Source: Domibacillus enclensis
Lineage (GTDB): Bacteria; Bacillota; Bacilli; Bacillales; Domibacillaceae
Reading direction: 5' to 3'
Assembly (NCBI RefSeq): GCF_900156125.1
Contig: NZ_FTLX01000011.1
Coordinates: forward strand, 1-64,000
DNA: 64,000 nt
Part shown: positions 1 to 7,496 of the stretch, in pieces
How positions within the stretch are numbered: position 1 is the stretch's first letter
Layout of the letters: each line of letters opens with the position of its first letter
Made by a program: the position numbers and the translations under genes
Notes under the pieces: model-generated
Told to the model about the DNA's origin: nothing
Seen by the model: only the letters and a program-made list of their open reading frames with translations
Databases searched by the model: none

Positions 1-119
1 ATAATAATAGCAGTAACGCTGATTCTACGTGGGGGCGGCAAGCCTTTGGCTACATGCCTCTGACGCTTTTGGGTTTGTTCAAAATCAGTCACTACAGCAC
101 GTTTTTAACGTGCCAAGGC

Positions 120-326
120 CTAAGCCCTGTATAAGTAAAGAGTGATTACCCTGTTTTCTTTTACTACATAAAGCAATCCATTGATATACCGCTTTTCCAC
201 ACCATCTATAGCATAGAGAAGGATACTGTTCTTTAAGTCCTCCAAAATAAAGCTGTAAATGAAATCAACAGGCGCCTCTGTCACTCGCTCACGAAAACGC
301 TCAATGCAATGTTTTGTAATGGTCAC
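120..326 (-). CDS. small hypothetical protein (68 aa)
   Basis: I do not recognise this protein. It is short, charged and soluble-looking, with no transmembrane segment; the N-terminus is rich in Arg, Glu and His (ITKHCIERFRERV). A GTG start at 326 is supported by GGAGGAG about 8 bases upstream. It lies on the same strand as the next small gene (398-772) with 71 bases between, so the two could be cotranscribed. It may belong to the many small plasmid or phage proteins of Bacillaceae; no function is inferred. Confidence 0.5.
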   Translation of the reverse strand: MTITKHCIERFRERVTEAPVDFIYSFILEDLKNSILLYAIDGVEKRYINGLLYVVKENRVITLYLYRA

Positions 327-397
327 CGTGCATCTCCTCCAGATATAAAAGATTTTTGATTCTCAGAAATTCCGACGGAGTCGGGTGCGGGACTCTT

Positions 398-772
398 TTA
401 CGAGTCCCAGTCAAACATGCAGTCCGTGCAGATATCATTCGCTACAATCCCGCCGCAGATCTGGCACCGGTAAGAAGTACTGTATAAAGGATCTACAGCA
501 TAACCGATCCCGGACATGCCAACAGCCATGTGAAAGTCATCCATGGAAATGTGCAGATCCTCGTCTGTCTCCTCGTCTATCCCCACCTCTGCTCCATCGA
601 GCTCTTCTATATCCAAAATCAGATAACCTTTAAAGACAGTGGCCCAGTTCATTTCAAGATTTGCCACTCTCCAGGCTTTTTTATGGGGAAGCACATTAAG
701 GTGCCATACGTATTGAATGTGATTGGAATCTTCGACAAGCACTGTATATCGGTGATACGGACGAATTAGCAT
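398..772 (-). CDS. hypothetical protein with C-terminal zinc ribbon (124 aa)
   Basis: The last 25 residues contain two CxxC pairs (CQIC and CTDC, about residues 103-119) that can form one zinc ribbon. The middle is acidic (GIDEETDEDLHI) and the N-terminus looks like a beta-rich domain. The ATG at 772 has AAGGAGAG at good spacing. Two other very small zinc-ribbon proteins with the same CxxC...CxDC layout sit at 1844 and 7497. Function is unknown; a nucleic-acid or protein contact role would fit the ribbon but is not shown. Confidence 0.65.
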   Translation of the reverse strand: MLIRPYHRYTVLVEDSNHIQYVWHLNVLPHKKAWRVANLEMNWATVFKGYLILDIEELDGAEVGIDEETDEDLHISMDDFHMAVGMSGIGYAVDPLYSTSYRCQICGGIVANDICTDCMFDWDS

Positions 773-846
773 AAAATCTCTCCTTATTATTTATAGTTAA
801 AAAGAAGGCGCTAGACGCCCCGGTGCGACCAGGGATCGCCCGAACA

Positions 847-889
847 TAAAAATAAGACCACTCCGCATATGCAGAGTGGTCTTATTTTT
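847..889. terminator. bidirectional terminator-like hairpin
   Basis: A long inverted repeat (AATAAGACCACTC and its complement) around a short GC loop, with A-run before and T-run after, so it can stop transcription on both strands. It lies upstream of the 398-772 gene. Confidence 0.75.
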
Positions 890-1186
890 ACTGAGCCATC
901 ATGAATCCAATATGGAGACAGCAGTATGAATTTCTACAAAAAACTCCTGATGTTCATACCGCAGAAACACTTCTGAGCATACTTTCGAAAGCGCGAGGTA
1001 CGAGACGTTGTAAGTACCTCAAGTGGCATACTGCAAACGTGGTAGCATTAAAAAGAAGGATTAACACTTTTAATTCTGACCTCACAGATAAAAATTTCAG
1101 TTATTCGGAAAAACTTTATTTCCTTTTAATCTACTAATAAACTATAATTTACCTAATATAGAGGACGATGACAACGGAGGCTGCAC
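890..1186. other. intergenic stretch without supported gene
   Basis: A 78-codon open frame at 901-1137 has no ribosome binding site and starts directly behind a terminator, so it is not called. I see no other structure here apart from the RBS of the Spo0E-like gene at its end. Confidence 0.5.
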
Positions 1187-1381
1187 ATGGAGCATAGATC
1201 CGCCAGTACAGAAACGCTCCGGAAACGGATTGAAGCACAGCGCCAGATCATGATCCGGGCAGGCCAGCTGCACGGACTAACGGCCCACATCACAATCATG
1301 CACAGTGAAACGCTGGATCAGCTGATCATTGAATACCAGTACGCAAAGAGAATGAATTCTGCCGGCAGCGCTGCAGGATGA
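1187..1381 (+). CDS. Spo0E-like aspartyl-phosphate phosphatase (64 aa)
   Basis: Spo0E-family proteins are 50-90 residue helical hairpins that dephosphorylate Spo0A-P and so restrain sporulation. This protein has the family length and layout: helix 1 (LRKRIEAQRQIMIRAGQLHG), then the signature region, here HSETLDQLIIEYQ in place of the usual SQELDxLI. The Leu-Asp pair is kept but Ser-Gln-Glu is replaced by Ser-Glu-Thr, so catalytic competence is uncertain. ATG 1187 follows GGAGG by 8 bases. A plasmid-borne copy could delay host sporulation; that is inference. Confidence 0.7.
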   Translation: MEHRSASTETLRKRIEAQRQIMIRAGQLHGLTAHITIMHSETLDQLIIEYQYAKRMNSAGSAAG

Positions 1382-1546
1382 TCGGATCGCAAAACCGGCT
1401 CTCCGTCACCCTGCACGCGCCGCTCCGGTACTAAACCGCCCGATAACAACGGACTGCACGGCTGCCGCCTGCATTCCGTAAGTTCCTGGCCGGTTTGCGC
1501 TATGCGCCGCACCGGACGGGCCGGAAAACCTTAAGATCAAAATGGG

Positions 1547-1583
1547 AAAGGCTCAGCCGTTCTGCCGAACCGCTGAGCCTTTT
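1547..1583 (+). terminator. Rho-independent terminator
   Basis: GGCTCAGC/GCTGAGCC stem followed by TTTTATTTG. The apical part (CAGC, one mismatch, GTTC, four-base loop, GAAC, mismatch, GCTG) is the same architecture as the two terminators at 5713 and 5961. Confidence 0.8.
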
Positions 1584-1620
1584 ATTTGTATTTACATGCA
1601 CAAGCGCAGAAGCCCTTCTG

Positions 1621-1658
1621 GGGGTAGCGTCAGGAAAATGAGAATTTACAACGTTAAG
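1621..1658 (+). repeat. left 38-bp terminal inverted repeat
   Basis: Begins GGGGTAGCG and ends CGTTAAG; pairs with the complement of 2170-2207. Confidence 0.85.
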
Positions 1659-1718
1659 CAATTTGATACAAGTCTTATGAGACATTGTAAATCCTAATTT
1701 AGAGGTATTTTGGATATG

Positions 1719-1744
1719 TCTCAATAGTCTTTACTCTATTGAGA
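1719..1744. promoter_or_regulatory. palindrome upstream of zinc-ribbon gene
   Basis: TCTCAATAG and CTATTGAGA are perfect 9-base arms with an 8-base spacer, inside the mini-element and 100 bases before the gene start. It could be an operator or a remnant resolution subsite. Confidence 0.45.
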
Positions 1745-1843
1745 TTGTGAAGGTTTCTACTTAAACTAACGAAGCAGTTTAGTTACTATTGCTGTATAAT
1801 CAATATTTAGATACGCTATTTAAATCGGAAGGGGAGGAAACTT

Positions 1844-2032
1844 ATGGAAAAGTATATTTGTAATGAGTGTGGAGGAGAATTCTCCAAAAATCAACTCGAT
1901 TCAGAATTACTGATAGATGGTGAGTCTTTTTGTAAAGACTGTGCTAGCAGCTTAATGGAAGCTGGAAGAGACTCTGTAGATCCAAATCATAATTTTGATT
2001 CGTACGAAGACTGGGATGAAAATGGACGTTAA
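1844..2032 (+). CDS. zinc-ribbon passenger protein (62 aa)
   Basis: Small acidic protein with CNEC near residue 6 and CKDC near residue 31, enough for a single zinc ribbon; the rest is Asp/Glu-rich (SVDPNHNFDSYEDWDENGR). The ATG has GGGGAGG 7 bases upstream. It is the only gene inside the Tn3-derived mini-element, so it is its passenger. It resembles the 51-residue protein at 7497 in having an N-terminal CNECG and an acidic tail. Function is unknown. Confidence 0.7.
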   Translation: MEKYICNECGGEFSKNQLDSELLIDGESFCKDCASSLMEAGRDSVDPNHNFDSYEDWDENGR

Positions 2033-2169
2033 CTAACATAATAGAAGTATTAAGAGTAGACCCCAATATAGTTGGTTAAGACTTTTTATTATTTCTTTGC
2101 TTACTATATGGGTGCTTTAGTTCAACAGTCGATTCCTTGAAATCGGCTTTTTTTATGGGTAAAAGTTTC

Positions 2170-2207
2170 CTTATCGTTGTAAATCTGCATTTTCCTGACG
2201 CTACCCC
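2170..2207 (-). repeat. right 38-bp terminal inverted repeat
   Basis: Read on the minus strand it begins GGGGTAGCG and ends CGATAAG; partner of 1621-1658. Confidence 0.85.
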
Positions 2208-2212
2208 TTCTG

Positions 2213-2442
2213 GAAGAACAGTCAGTTGCCATCCGATGTATCGCACTAAACATTTCCTTTGTACCCCAGTAAGACATTACCGCAGCGACTCCTTCCATTG
2301 CCCGACTTCATCATGCATTCCGGCTAAAACTCCACAACCAACCACTCAAATATCAGCAAATTGGCAGTCCGATCACTTATAGTCTTTTAATACAATGTGC
2401 AAAATTCAAATATATTTTTAATGCCTCCAATGATCATAACTA
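2213..2442. other. intergenic, no gene seen
   Basis: No frame with a ribosome binding site. This is the sequence interrupted by the mini-element; nothing recognisable. Confidence 0.5.
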
Positions 2443-2485
2443 TTGACACTGCAACCTTGTTTTAATAATACCACAGTTGTATAAT
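2443..2485 (+). promoter_or_regulatory. promoter(s) for the HTH gene
   Basis: TTGACA (2443-2448) is 17 bases from TAATAC (2466-2471), and TTGTTT (2457-2462) is 17 bases from TATAAT (2480-2485). Either would give a short leader before the gene at 2536. Confidence 0.55.
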
Positions 2486-2535
2486 AGTCCTTATAACATA
2501 TGGGTAGTATTAAAAAGAGGAAGTGAAAAGAAGAT

Positions 2536-3087
2536 ATGTACACGGTAGATGAAGCCTTTGAAATTCTAGCTGAGAAGAAAATCACGAGCAGCAAGGAAAT
2601 CGTCCGCAGATGGCTGCGCAATGGAACGCTTGAAGGGATCAAGCCTAGTTCGCGAAAAGAAGGCTGGCGCATCCCTGAAGAAGCGCTCGAGGTCTTTATT
2701 GAAGAGCGGCTTGCCTCTTTTGCTACTACGGTAGTAAGTGAAGAAGAAAAAGAACGGCTGCGGGAAGAAGGCCGTACGCAAATGTGGTACAAAATTGCGG
2801 CCAGTGGGATTCGTGAAGGTTATATAGAAGTGACCAAAGGGAAATTTAATCGCTGCATTGAACACCGGCGCTTCGAAAAAGAATTTGCAGATTATGCGTG
2901 GAGCCGGATCCAGGGGTATTACCCTTACAATAAAACAAAACCGCGCCTTTACTATTTAGGCGATGCAGCCGAGTTTCATGGGGACCGCGTATTGTTCGAT
3001 GAAAACTTTGAAGACCTGGAGGAAAAAATTTTGTTTGCAGTCATTGAGCACATTCGGCTTGAAAAAAGAAAAGCCAACAACAATTAA
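2536..3087 (+). CDS. helix-turn-helix protein (183 aa)
   Basis: Residues 1-55 look like an excisionase/MerR-type HTH: YTVDEAFEILAEKKITSSKEIVRRWLRNG followed by an arginine-rich wing (SSRKEGWRIPEEALEVFIEER). The remaining 125 residues are unassigned and include a Tyr-rich stretch (GYYPYNKTKPRLYYLG). It sits just upstream of the PrimPol-type rep gene, ends in a strong terminator and has its own promoters, so it may be a plasmid regulator of replication or copy number. The ATG follows AAGAGGAAGTG. I do not recognise a named family. Confidence 0.7.
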   Translation: MYTVDEAFEILAEKKITSSKEIVRRWLRNGTLEGIKPSSRKEGWRIPEEALEVFIEERLASFATTVVSEEEKERLREEGRTQMWYKIAASGIREGYIEVTKGKFNRCIEHRRFEKEFADYAWSRIQGYYPYNKTKPRLYYLGDAAEFHGDRVLFDENFEDLEEKILFAVIEHIRLEKRKANNN

Positions 3088-3111
3088 TACTGCTGCAATT
3101 TCAATAAAATC

Positions 3112-3158
3112 AAGAACCTTTCTTCGAATAAACGTTTATTCGAAGAAAGGTTCTTTTA
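3112..3158 (+). terminator. strong terminator with TTCTTCGAAT palindrome
   Basis: Near-perfect 21-base arms (AAGAACCTTTCTTCGAATAA and complement) directly after the HTH gene, ending in TTCTTTT. The TTCTTCGAAT core recurs at 7726-7768 and 27006-27015. Confidence 0.8.
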
Positions 3159-3190
3159 AAAAAAGACCCTTCTAACCGTGCTGCTTTCAA

Positions 3191-3292
3191 AAAGGCAAGG
3201 TCCGGGTCGTATTTTTTGAGAAAACCGCTCAAAAAATCTCCACCCTTTCCTCCTTGCCTTTCTGAATTTTTGGCGGGACTGGTAATCCGCCA
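3191..3292. other. nested stem-loops upstream of rep (possible origin element)
   Basis: An outer stem AAAGGCAAGG (3191-3200)/CCTTGCCTTT (3252-3261) encloses a perfect inner hairpin ATTTTTTGAG (3211-3220)/CTCAAAAAAT (3229-3238). A third hairpin, TGGCGG/CCGCCA, follows at 3271-3292. No gene with an RBS lies in 3159-3659. The position before a primase-like Rep suggests an origin or single-strand initiation element, which is inference. Confidence 0.45.
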
Positions 3293-3659
3293 GGCCGAGC
3301 ATACCCAAAACGGGGAGCTGCAGGCTGCCCTGTCTTCTCTATTGTACCGCCAAAAACCGCTATTTTTCCGCAGAACGTCTCCTTTCTAACTCCCATTAAT
3401 GACGCTAAAAAGCCGGCCTCACACTCCAAAACAAGGGTTTTAAACCCATAAAAGAAAAAAAGTTTAAAATATTGTAAATATTTCAATTAAATTGTGAATT
3501 TAGGTCGAATTATGCGGTAATATAGATTTGAATTAAAGCGATCTATTCCTATCGCATGATTCTAAAGACCTTTATTAGGATGTCATTACAAAGAATCATC
3601 ATCCGCACAATTATTCTGCTTTCAGTCGGATGCGTCATATCTTTGATTACGGGGGGACT

Positions 3660-4985
3660 ATGGAGAATTTACTGCGATCGGCCGGCCAGAGGCAGAACCA
3701 CGTGCTTTTTCATCACGAAAAAGCGGATGGGTGGATCACACTGGCGAAGAAAGAGAAATCGGGTGCCTGGCGCCAGTACCATTACGAACCGGACCAGCTA
3801 GCGGAAGAACTGCCGAAATGGACCGGAGAGGATGTGTATTTCAGCCAGAACACGTTTTACAAGCCGCAGCGCCGCATTGAGAACATCCGGCAGCTGCGTG
3901 CGCTGTACGTGGACGCCGACTGTTACACGCTTGGGTATGATCCTGAGTGGGTGGCTGGCAAAACAGACCTCGAAATCTTTCAAGGCGTGCTCCCCGAGCC
4001 GAATATCATCATTTATTCGGGCAGAGGGCTGGTGTACGTCTGGCTGATCGAGCCGGTTCCTTATAAGGCTCTTCCACTCTGGCAGGCGGTGCAGAATTAC
4101 TTTTGTGAAAAGCTGAAATACATAGGCGCGGACTCAAAAGCAACTGATGCGACACGAATTTTCCGCATTGATGAAACGGTGAACTCGAAGAACGGAAAAA
4201 CGGTGCGGACCGACTGCCGGCACCAGCACCGTTATATACTACGCGAGTTGCAAGAAGAATATTTGCCGGACTTGACCCCCAAGAAGGAGAAGAAACGCGG
4301 ACGGAAGCCAAAAATTATTCATATACATAACCTGCGGACCCTGCATTATGCCCGGCTGATGGACATTGTAAAACTCATTAAGCTGCGGAACGGAGAAGTG
4401 GAAGGACACCGGGAGACGCTGTGCTTCCTGTACAGGTACTGGAGCTGCTGCCTGACGGATGATGCGGCCGATTCCATCAAACAGATGCTGGAGTTCAACG
4501 GTGACTTTGCAGTGCCGCTCCAGAAGCGCGAGGTGGTGCGAGCGACAAAAAGCGCAGAAAAGGCCTGGCTTGCAAAGGGGTGCCCAAAGGCAAACGAGGA
4601 AGCAGTGAAAAAAGGCTACCCGGCCGCCGGCTATAATTTAAAAAATACCACGATTATTAAGCTGCTCGATATTACAACTCAAGAGCAGGAGCACATGAGT
4701 ACTCTTATTGACAGCGGAGAGAAACGCAGGAGAAGAGGTGAGAGAGATAAAAGACGCTACCAGAGAAGAAAGGAAGGAAAGCCTTGCCGGAATGAGTACA
4801 TCAAAGAAGAGAAAAAGAAAACGGCGGATATTATACTGCTGCTGAAGACGACAATGGAGCGGCACCCGCATATGTCCAACCGGAAAATGGCGGCACAGCT
4901 AGGGATCAGCGAGTCCTATGTGCGAAAATTAAAGGCTGTTTTGACGCCAAAACAGGTGCGCACTGGTTGTTCACCCTTATATTAA
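3660..4985 (+). CDS. PrimPol-type plasmid replication protein (441 aa)
   Basis: Residues 75-180 carry the archaeo-eukaryotic primase/RepB-like core: LYVDADCY (Asp-Ala-Asp about 85-87, metal ligands), IYSGRGLVYVWLI (about 118-130) and DSKATDATRIFRI (158-170). The C-terminus has a basic linker and a HTH (MAAQLGISESYVRKLK). Such proteins prime or initiate replication of theta-type Gram-positive plasmids. ATG 3660 was chosen over 3630 because GGGGGG lies directly upstream with good spacing. A perfect DnaA box and 1 kb of structured DNA follow, which fits a downstream origin. The order HTH-terminator-rep suggests replicon 1. I cannot assign a named Rep subfamily. Confidence 0.75.
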   Translation: MENLLRSAGQRQNHVLFHHEKADGWITLAKKEKSGAWRQYHYEPDQLAEELPKWTGEDVYFSQNTFYKPQRRIENIRQLRALYVDADCYTLGYDPEWVAGKTDLEIFQGVLPEPNIIIYSGRGLVYVWLIEPVPYKALPLWQAVQNYFCEKLKYIGADSKATDATRIFRIDETVNSKNGKTVRTDCRHQHRYILRELQEEYLPDLTPKKEKKRGRKPKIIHIHNLRTLHYARLMDIVKLIKLRNGEVEGHRETLCFLYRYWSCCLTDDAADSIKQMLEFNGDFAVPLQKREVVRATKSAEKAWLAKGCPKANEEAVKKGYPAAGYNLKNTTIIKLLDITTQEQEHMSTLIDSGEKRRRRGERDKRRYQRRKEGKPCRNEYIKEEKKKTADIILLLKTTMERHPHMSNRKMAAQLGISESYVRKLKAVLTPKQVRTGCSPLY

Positions 4986-5009
4986 GGGCGATAGCCTGCT
5001 TGCCCGATC

Positions 5010-5018
5010 TGTGGATAA
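5010..5018 (+). other. DnaA box
   Basis: TGTGGATAA, the exact complement of the consensus TTATCCACA, 25 bases after the rep stop codon. It supports an origin in the following non-coding kilobase. Confidence 0.6.
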
Positions 5019-5290
5019 CTTGATCACTTGATTGAGAGCTGGTAGACATGGTTAGGAGCTCGGGTTGAATTAAAGGTTTAGTATTTGAATTTAACACATA
5101 AAACAAATAATAATAGATGCCGCTTATTCTAAGGTTTTAAGAGGGCTAAGTCCCGCAGCGGGCAGCGGTGGCAAGCGGGAGCGCGCAAATGAGAAACAGA
5201 AACTGGCTCTAGCTTTTCATCTGTCACCTCCCTGCCTTTGCCTTTCGCATGATTCGTCCTATAAAGGACTATTTTGCCCCTCCGCGCGAC

Positions 5291-5420
5291 CAGCGCAATA
5301 CGAGCATGACCAGTGTGTCAAGGGATGATCTGCGCCCTTGACACGCTGGTCCGCCGTCTTGCCTTCAAGCCGGAAAGGTTCGGGTGTCCTAACGGCTTGA
5401 AGGCTAGACGGCTTGCGCTG
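5291..5420. other. three-way-junction fold in the putative origin region
   Basis: Outer stem CAGCGCAA (5291-5298)/TTGCGCTG (5413-5420) encloses two long hairpins. Hairpin 1 is ACCAGTGTGTCAAGGG (5309-5324) with its complement at 5335-5350, one wobble. Hairpin 2 is 5354-5372 with 5393-5411, 19 bases with one mismatch. Stem lengths of 16 and 19 bases cannot be chance. Cruciform DNA or a structured RNA are both possible. No protein-coding frame here has an RBS. Confidence 0.6.
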
Positions 5421-5520
5421 TATTACAATCGCGGTGCGGAAGGCAAAATAAGATTTGGAGCTGTGCGCAGCAAGCGACACGATTTCCGGCACAGCCGGAA
5501 ATTCTCCATCAAAGCGGATC

Positions 5521-5755
5521 GCAGCGGCTAGTTCCGGAGTTCGAGCCGGAATCCGTGATGCAGGCCGGCAACGAAGGAAACAGCCGCGGTACTGCAGTGT
5601 GGGGTTCACGGATGAGAATGTGTGTTATTAACAATACTGGACTGGTGCGATGCAGATGCTGAGCTGTGCTTGCAGAACGGGCTTCTGCGCTTGAACCCTC
5701 AAATATGAATAAGAAGGCGCAGCGGTTCGTCAGAACGGCTGCGCGTTTCCTTTAA
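5521..5755 (+). ncRNA. candidate structured RNA, tandem unit A
   Basis: A unit of about 230 bases repeated once downstream. It contains a TCCGG/CCGGA hairpin, ATCCGTGA (5551-5558) pairing with TCACGGAT (5625-5632), the conserved blocks GATGCAGGCCG and ACAGCCGCGG, then TTATTAA and CTGGTGCGA. It ends in a terminator hairpin (5713-5755, GCGCAGCGGTTC/GAACGGCTGCGC). No ORF with an RBS. I cannot match it to a named RNA family from memory with certainty; plasmid-borne structured RNAs are known from Bacillus. Confidence 0.55.
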
Positions 5756-5762
5756 AACACAA

Positions 5763-5996
5763 AGCTGAGCGGCTGGTCCGGGAGCACGTGCCGGAATCTG
5801 CGATGCAGGCCGAATGCGGACGGTACAGCCGCGGAGTATACAATTTGTGTACGGTTCGTTTGCTGGGTTATTAATGTAAGGCTGGTGCGAATGTCAAACA
5901 GCTGATGAACAAGGGTTAGAAAGGTTTTGCATCAGCGCGAGACTTGCGGCTTGAAATAAAAAGAAACAGCGGTTCAAGTGAACGGCTGTTTCTTTC
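5763..5996 (+). ncRNA. candidate structured RNA, tandem unit B
   Basis: Diverged second copy of unit A: TCCGG...CCGGA hairpin, AATCTGCGATGCAGGCCG, ACAGCCGCGG, TTATTAA and CTGGTGCGA occur in the same order and similar spacing. The loops differ (for example GTATAC/GTGTAC hairpin in B). It also ends in a terminator (5961-5996) whose apex repeats that of unit A, CAGCGGTTC/GAACGGCTG. Retained blocks and stems with changed loops point to selection on RNA structure. Confidence 0.55.
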
Positions 5997-6029
5997 ATTG
6001 ATTAATTTCATTTCTTTAGGAATACAAAA

Positions 6030-6066
6030 AAAGCAACTACCCTAAAAACATACGGGCGGTTGCTTT
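6030..6066 (-). terminator. terminator for the 99-residue gene
   Basis: AAAGCAACCGCCCGTA and AGGGTAGTTGCTTTTTTTG on the minus strand form an imperfect stem with a 7-T tail, just after the stop of 6082-6381. Confidence 0.7.
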
Positions 6067-6081
6067 GCCTTTAAACAGCGG

Positions 6082-6381
6082 TTATACGAATTCGAGATTT
6101 TCCACATCAGCTATGGTACATGGATTAGCTGTTTTGTATACAATCTTTTTCCCCTTTAAATCACTCTCTTTTTCTTCGATTTCAAAGGCGACACGATTCT
6201 CATCAATTTGATCTTTTCCATAACTCAGCACTTTGTATACTTCTAAAATTTCACCTTTGTAAACAGCCATCAACTCATCTTGGTTATATAAGCGGTCTTG
6301 GCTTATTCTCCATGCTCTTCTCACGCGATCCCTTAATCCTTCCTTAGAGTTAGGTACTACATTTACTTTGATAATAATCAT
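6082..6381 (-). CDS. hypothetical protein (99 aa)
   Basis: Unrecognised. A basic N-terminal half (VRRAWRISQDRLYNQDELMAVY) is followed by a beta-rich, acidic part. It has an ATG with AAGGGG upstream and its own terminator, so it is very likely expressed as a single gene. The upstream 230 bases (6382-6612) include an A/T-rich probable promoter area and the terminator at 6543. No function is inferred. Confidence 0.6.
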   Translation of the reverse strand: MIIIKVNVVPNSKEGLRDRVRRAWRISQDRLYNQDELMAVYKGEILEVYKVLSYGKDQIDENRVAFEIEEKESDLKGKKIVYKTANPCTIADVENLEFV

Positions 6382-6542
6382 CTTATCCCCTTCTTTCTTT
6401 GTTTATTCTTTTATTATTCTTATAATATTCTTTTATCATTCTTTTTTCAAGAATAAATTTACAATTCCGAATTAAAATTGGAAAATCCTTTCTATATTCT
6501 TGCATTTTTTCTAAGTGCATCAAATTATTATTCATAAGAAAA

Positions 6543-6578
6543 AGAGGCGTCCCTGTTCAACCGAACAGGGACGCCTCT
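6543..6578. terminator. perfect terminator hairpin
   Basis: AGAGGCGTCCCTGTTC and its perfect complement, 4-base loop; serves the small minus-strand gene at 6613-6789. Confidence 0.75.
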
Positions 6579-6612
6579 CTCAATATAGTTCTTCAATATG
6601 ATACAAACTTGT

Positions 6613-6789
6613 TTATGATTTTTTCAGATTCATATGCATTTTAACTAGCTTAATAATTTTTTCTTCGGGCATATTAACAGCTAATGATGTTGTTGTTATG
6701 GCTTGATTTAGCGACTTACCTGCTTGAATAAGCTCAAGTATCTTTTTAACAACCTCAAGTACAAATGTAATTTTATCAATTTTAGTCAT
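6613..6789 (-). CDS. small helical protein (58 aa)
   Basis: Reads MTKIDKITFVLEVVKKILEL, then a turn (IQAGKSLNQAITTTSLAVNM) and a second basic helix; likely an all-helical, possibly HTH-like mini-protein. AGGAAGAGG precedes the ATG. It is transcribed divergently from the 165-residue regulator-like gene at 6891, with 101 bases between, and ends at its own terminator, so the pair may be a regulator and its antagonist or target. I do not recognise a family. Confidence 0.6.
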   Translation of the reverse strand: MTKIDKITFVLEVVKKILELIQAGKSLNQAITTTSLAVNMPEEKIIKLVKMHMNLKKS

Positions 6790-6890
6790 GTTTCCTCTTC
6801 CTTTCTTTTGTTATGATTATTTGTACTTAGTATAATGCGTAGCTAACTTTTTTTAGGTAGACAAAAAGTACACATTTTGAGGTGAATGAA

Positions 6891-7388
6891 TTGGTTGATA
6901 AAAGAACAGCAATACTGGCTTCCATTCTCAATACTGCAGGAATCACTTCTTACGGAACTCTCAAGTACGAATCATTTATGAAAATCATATTGAATTCTAA
7001 AGAAAAAAAGGTGAAAGACATTCTAAGAGAGTACGAAAATGAATTTATTGATCGAAAAGCAAGCCACTTACTTCATGATTTTATTCAGGAAAAAAAGCTG
7101 AAAAATGTTGAGGTAATAGAAAGATCTAATGTTACGAAAGATTATTTCTATGCAATATATTCCGGCAAACGGATGCCTGGAAGAGATAAGACACTCCAGT
7201 TGGCTTTCGGAATGAGCCTATCTTTAAAAGAAACAAACCTTTTCTTGAAAACAGCCGGTCATAATGAACTTTATGCACGAAACAAGCGTGACTTGATCAT
7301 TATGGTCTGCCTTAAGGACTGCAAAACTCTTTCTGAAACAGACTATATTTTATATGAGATAGGCTTTGATCCTTTAACACCGGAATAA
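6891..7388 (+). CDS. HTH regulator-like protein (165 aa)
   Basis: Middle region SNVTKDYFYAIYSGKRMPGR resembles the XRE-type HTH recognition helix found in Firmicute proteins whose C-terminus ends in the motif ALxxCKTLSETDYILYEIGF; that C-terminus (NKRDLIIMVCLKD...LYEIGFDPL) is present. TTG 6891 is preferred over GTG 6882 because the SD GAGGTG (6879-6884) overlaps the GTG but sits 6 bases before the TTG. Probably a transcription regulator acting on the divergent gene; target unknown. Confidence 0.6.
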   Translation: MVDKRTAILASILNTAGITSYGTLKYESFMKIILNSKEKKVKDILREYENEFIDRKASHLLHDFIQEKKLKNVEVIERSNVTKDYFYAIYSGKRMPGRDKTLQLAFGMSLSLKETNLFLKTAGHNELYARNKRDLIIMVCLKDCKTLSETDYILYEIGFDPLTPE

Positions 7389-7496
7389 ACTATTTTTCCT
7401 CTTCGTCTCGAAGCTTTTTCTCATATGATAAATTCACTACTTAACGATTATTTGTGATATTATTTACTCGTAAAAATGTAAGAAAGTTGGATGTAA

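Larger units (their letters stand above)
1621..2207. mobile_element. Tn3-family-derived mini-element (TIME-like) carrying one gene
   Basis: Both ends carry 38-bp inverted repeats that start GGGGTAGCGTCAGGAAAATG and finish TAAG, the length and end signature of Tn3-family transposons. The repeats (1621-1658, 2170-2207) differ at few positions. A 5-bp direct repeat TTCTG flanks it (1616-1620 and 2208-2212), matching Tn3-family target duplication. The 587-bp interior has no transposase or resolvase, only the 62-residue zinc-ribbon gene and a short palindrome, so it would need a transposase supplied in trans. The intact duplication implies real transposition, not a recombination scar. Confidence 0.85.

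Noticed and set aside
901-1137. 78-codon ORF after a terminator
   Set aside because: No ribosome binding site, no recognisable domain, start lies directly behind a terminator.
1385-1585. Possible third copy of the tandem RNA unit
   Set aside because: Only the terminator apex matches units A and B; upstream blocks do not align by eye.
2137-2382. 81-codon ORF crossing the right end of the mini-element
   Set aside because: Runs through the transposon repeat; no SD; composition not protein-like.
3229-3486. 85-codon minus-strand ORF before rep
   Set aside because: TTG start without SD, overlaps the stem-loop region; treated as non-coding.
5259-5609. Overlapping ORFs on both strands in the structured region
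   Set aside because: Codon pattern follows inverted repeats, no SD; better explained by RNA/DNA structure.
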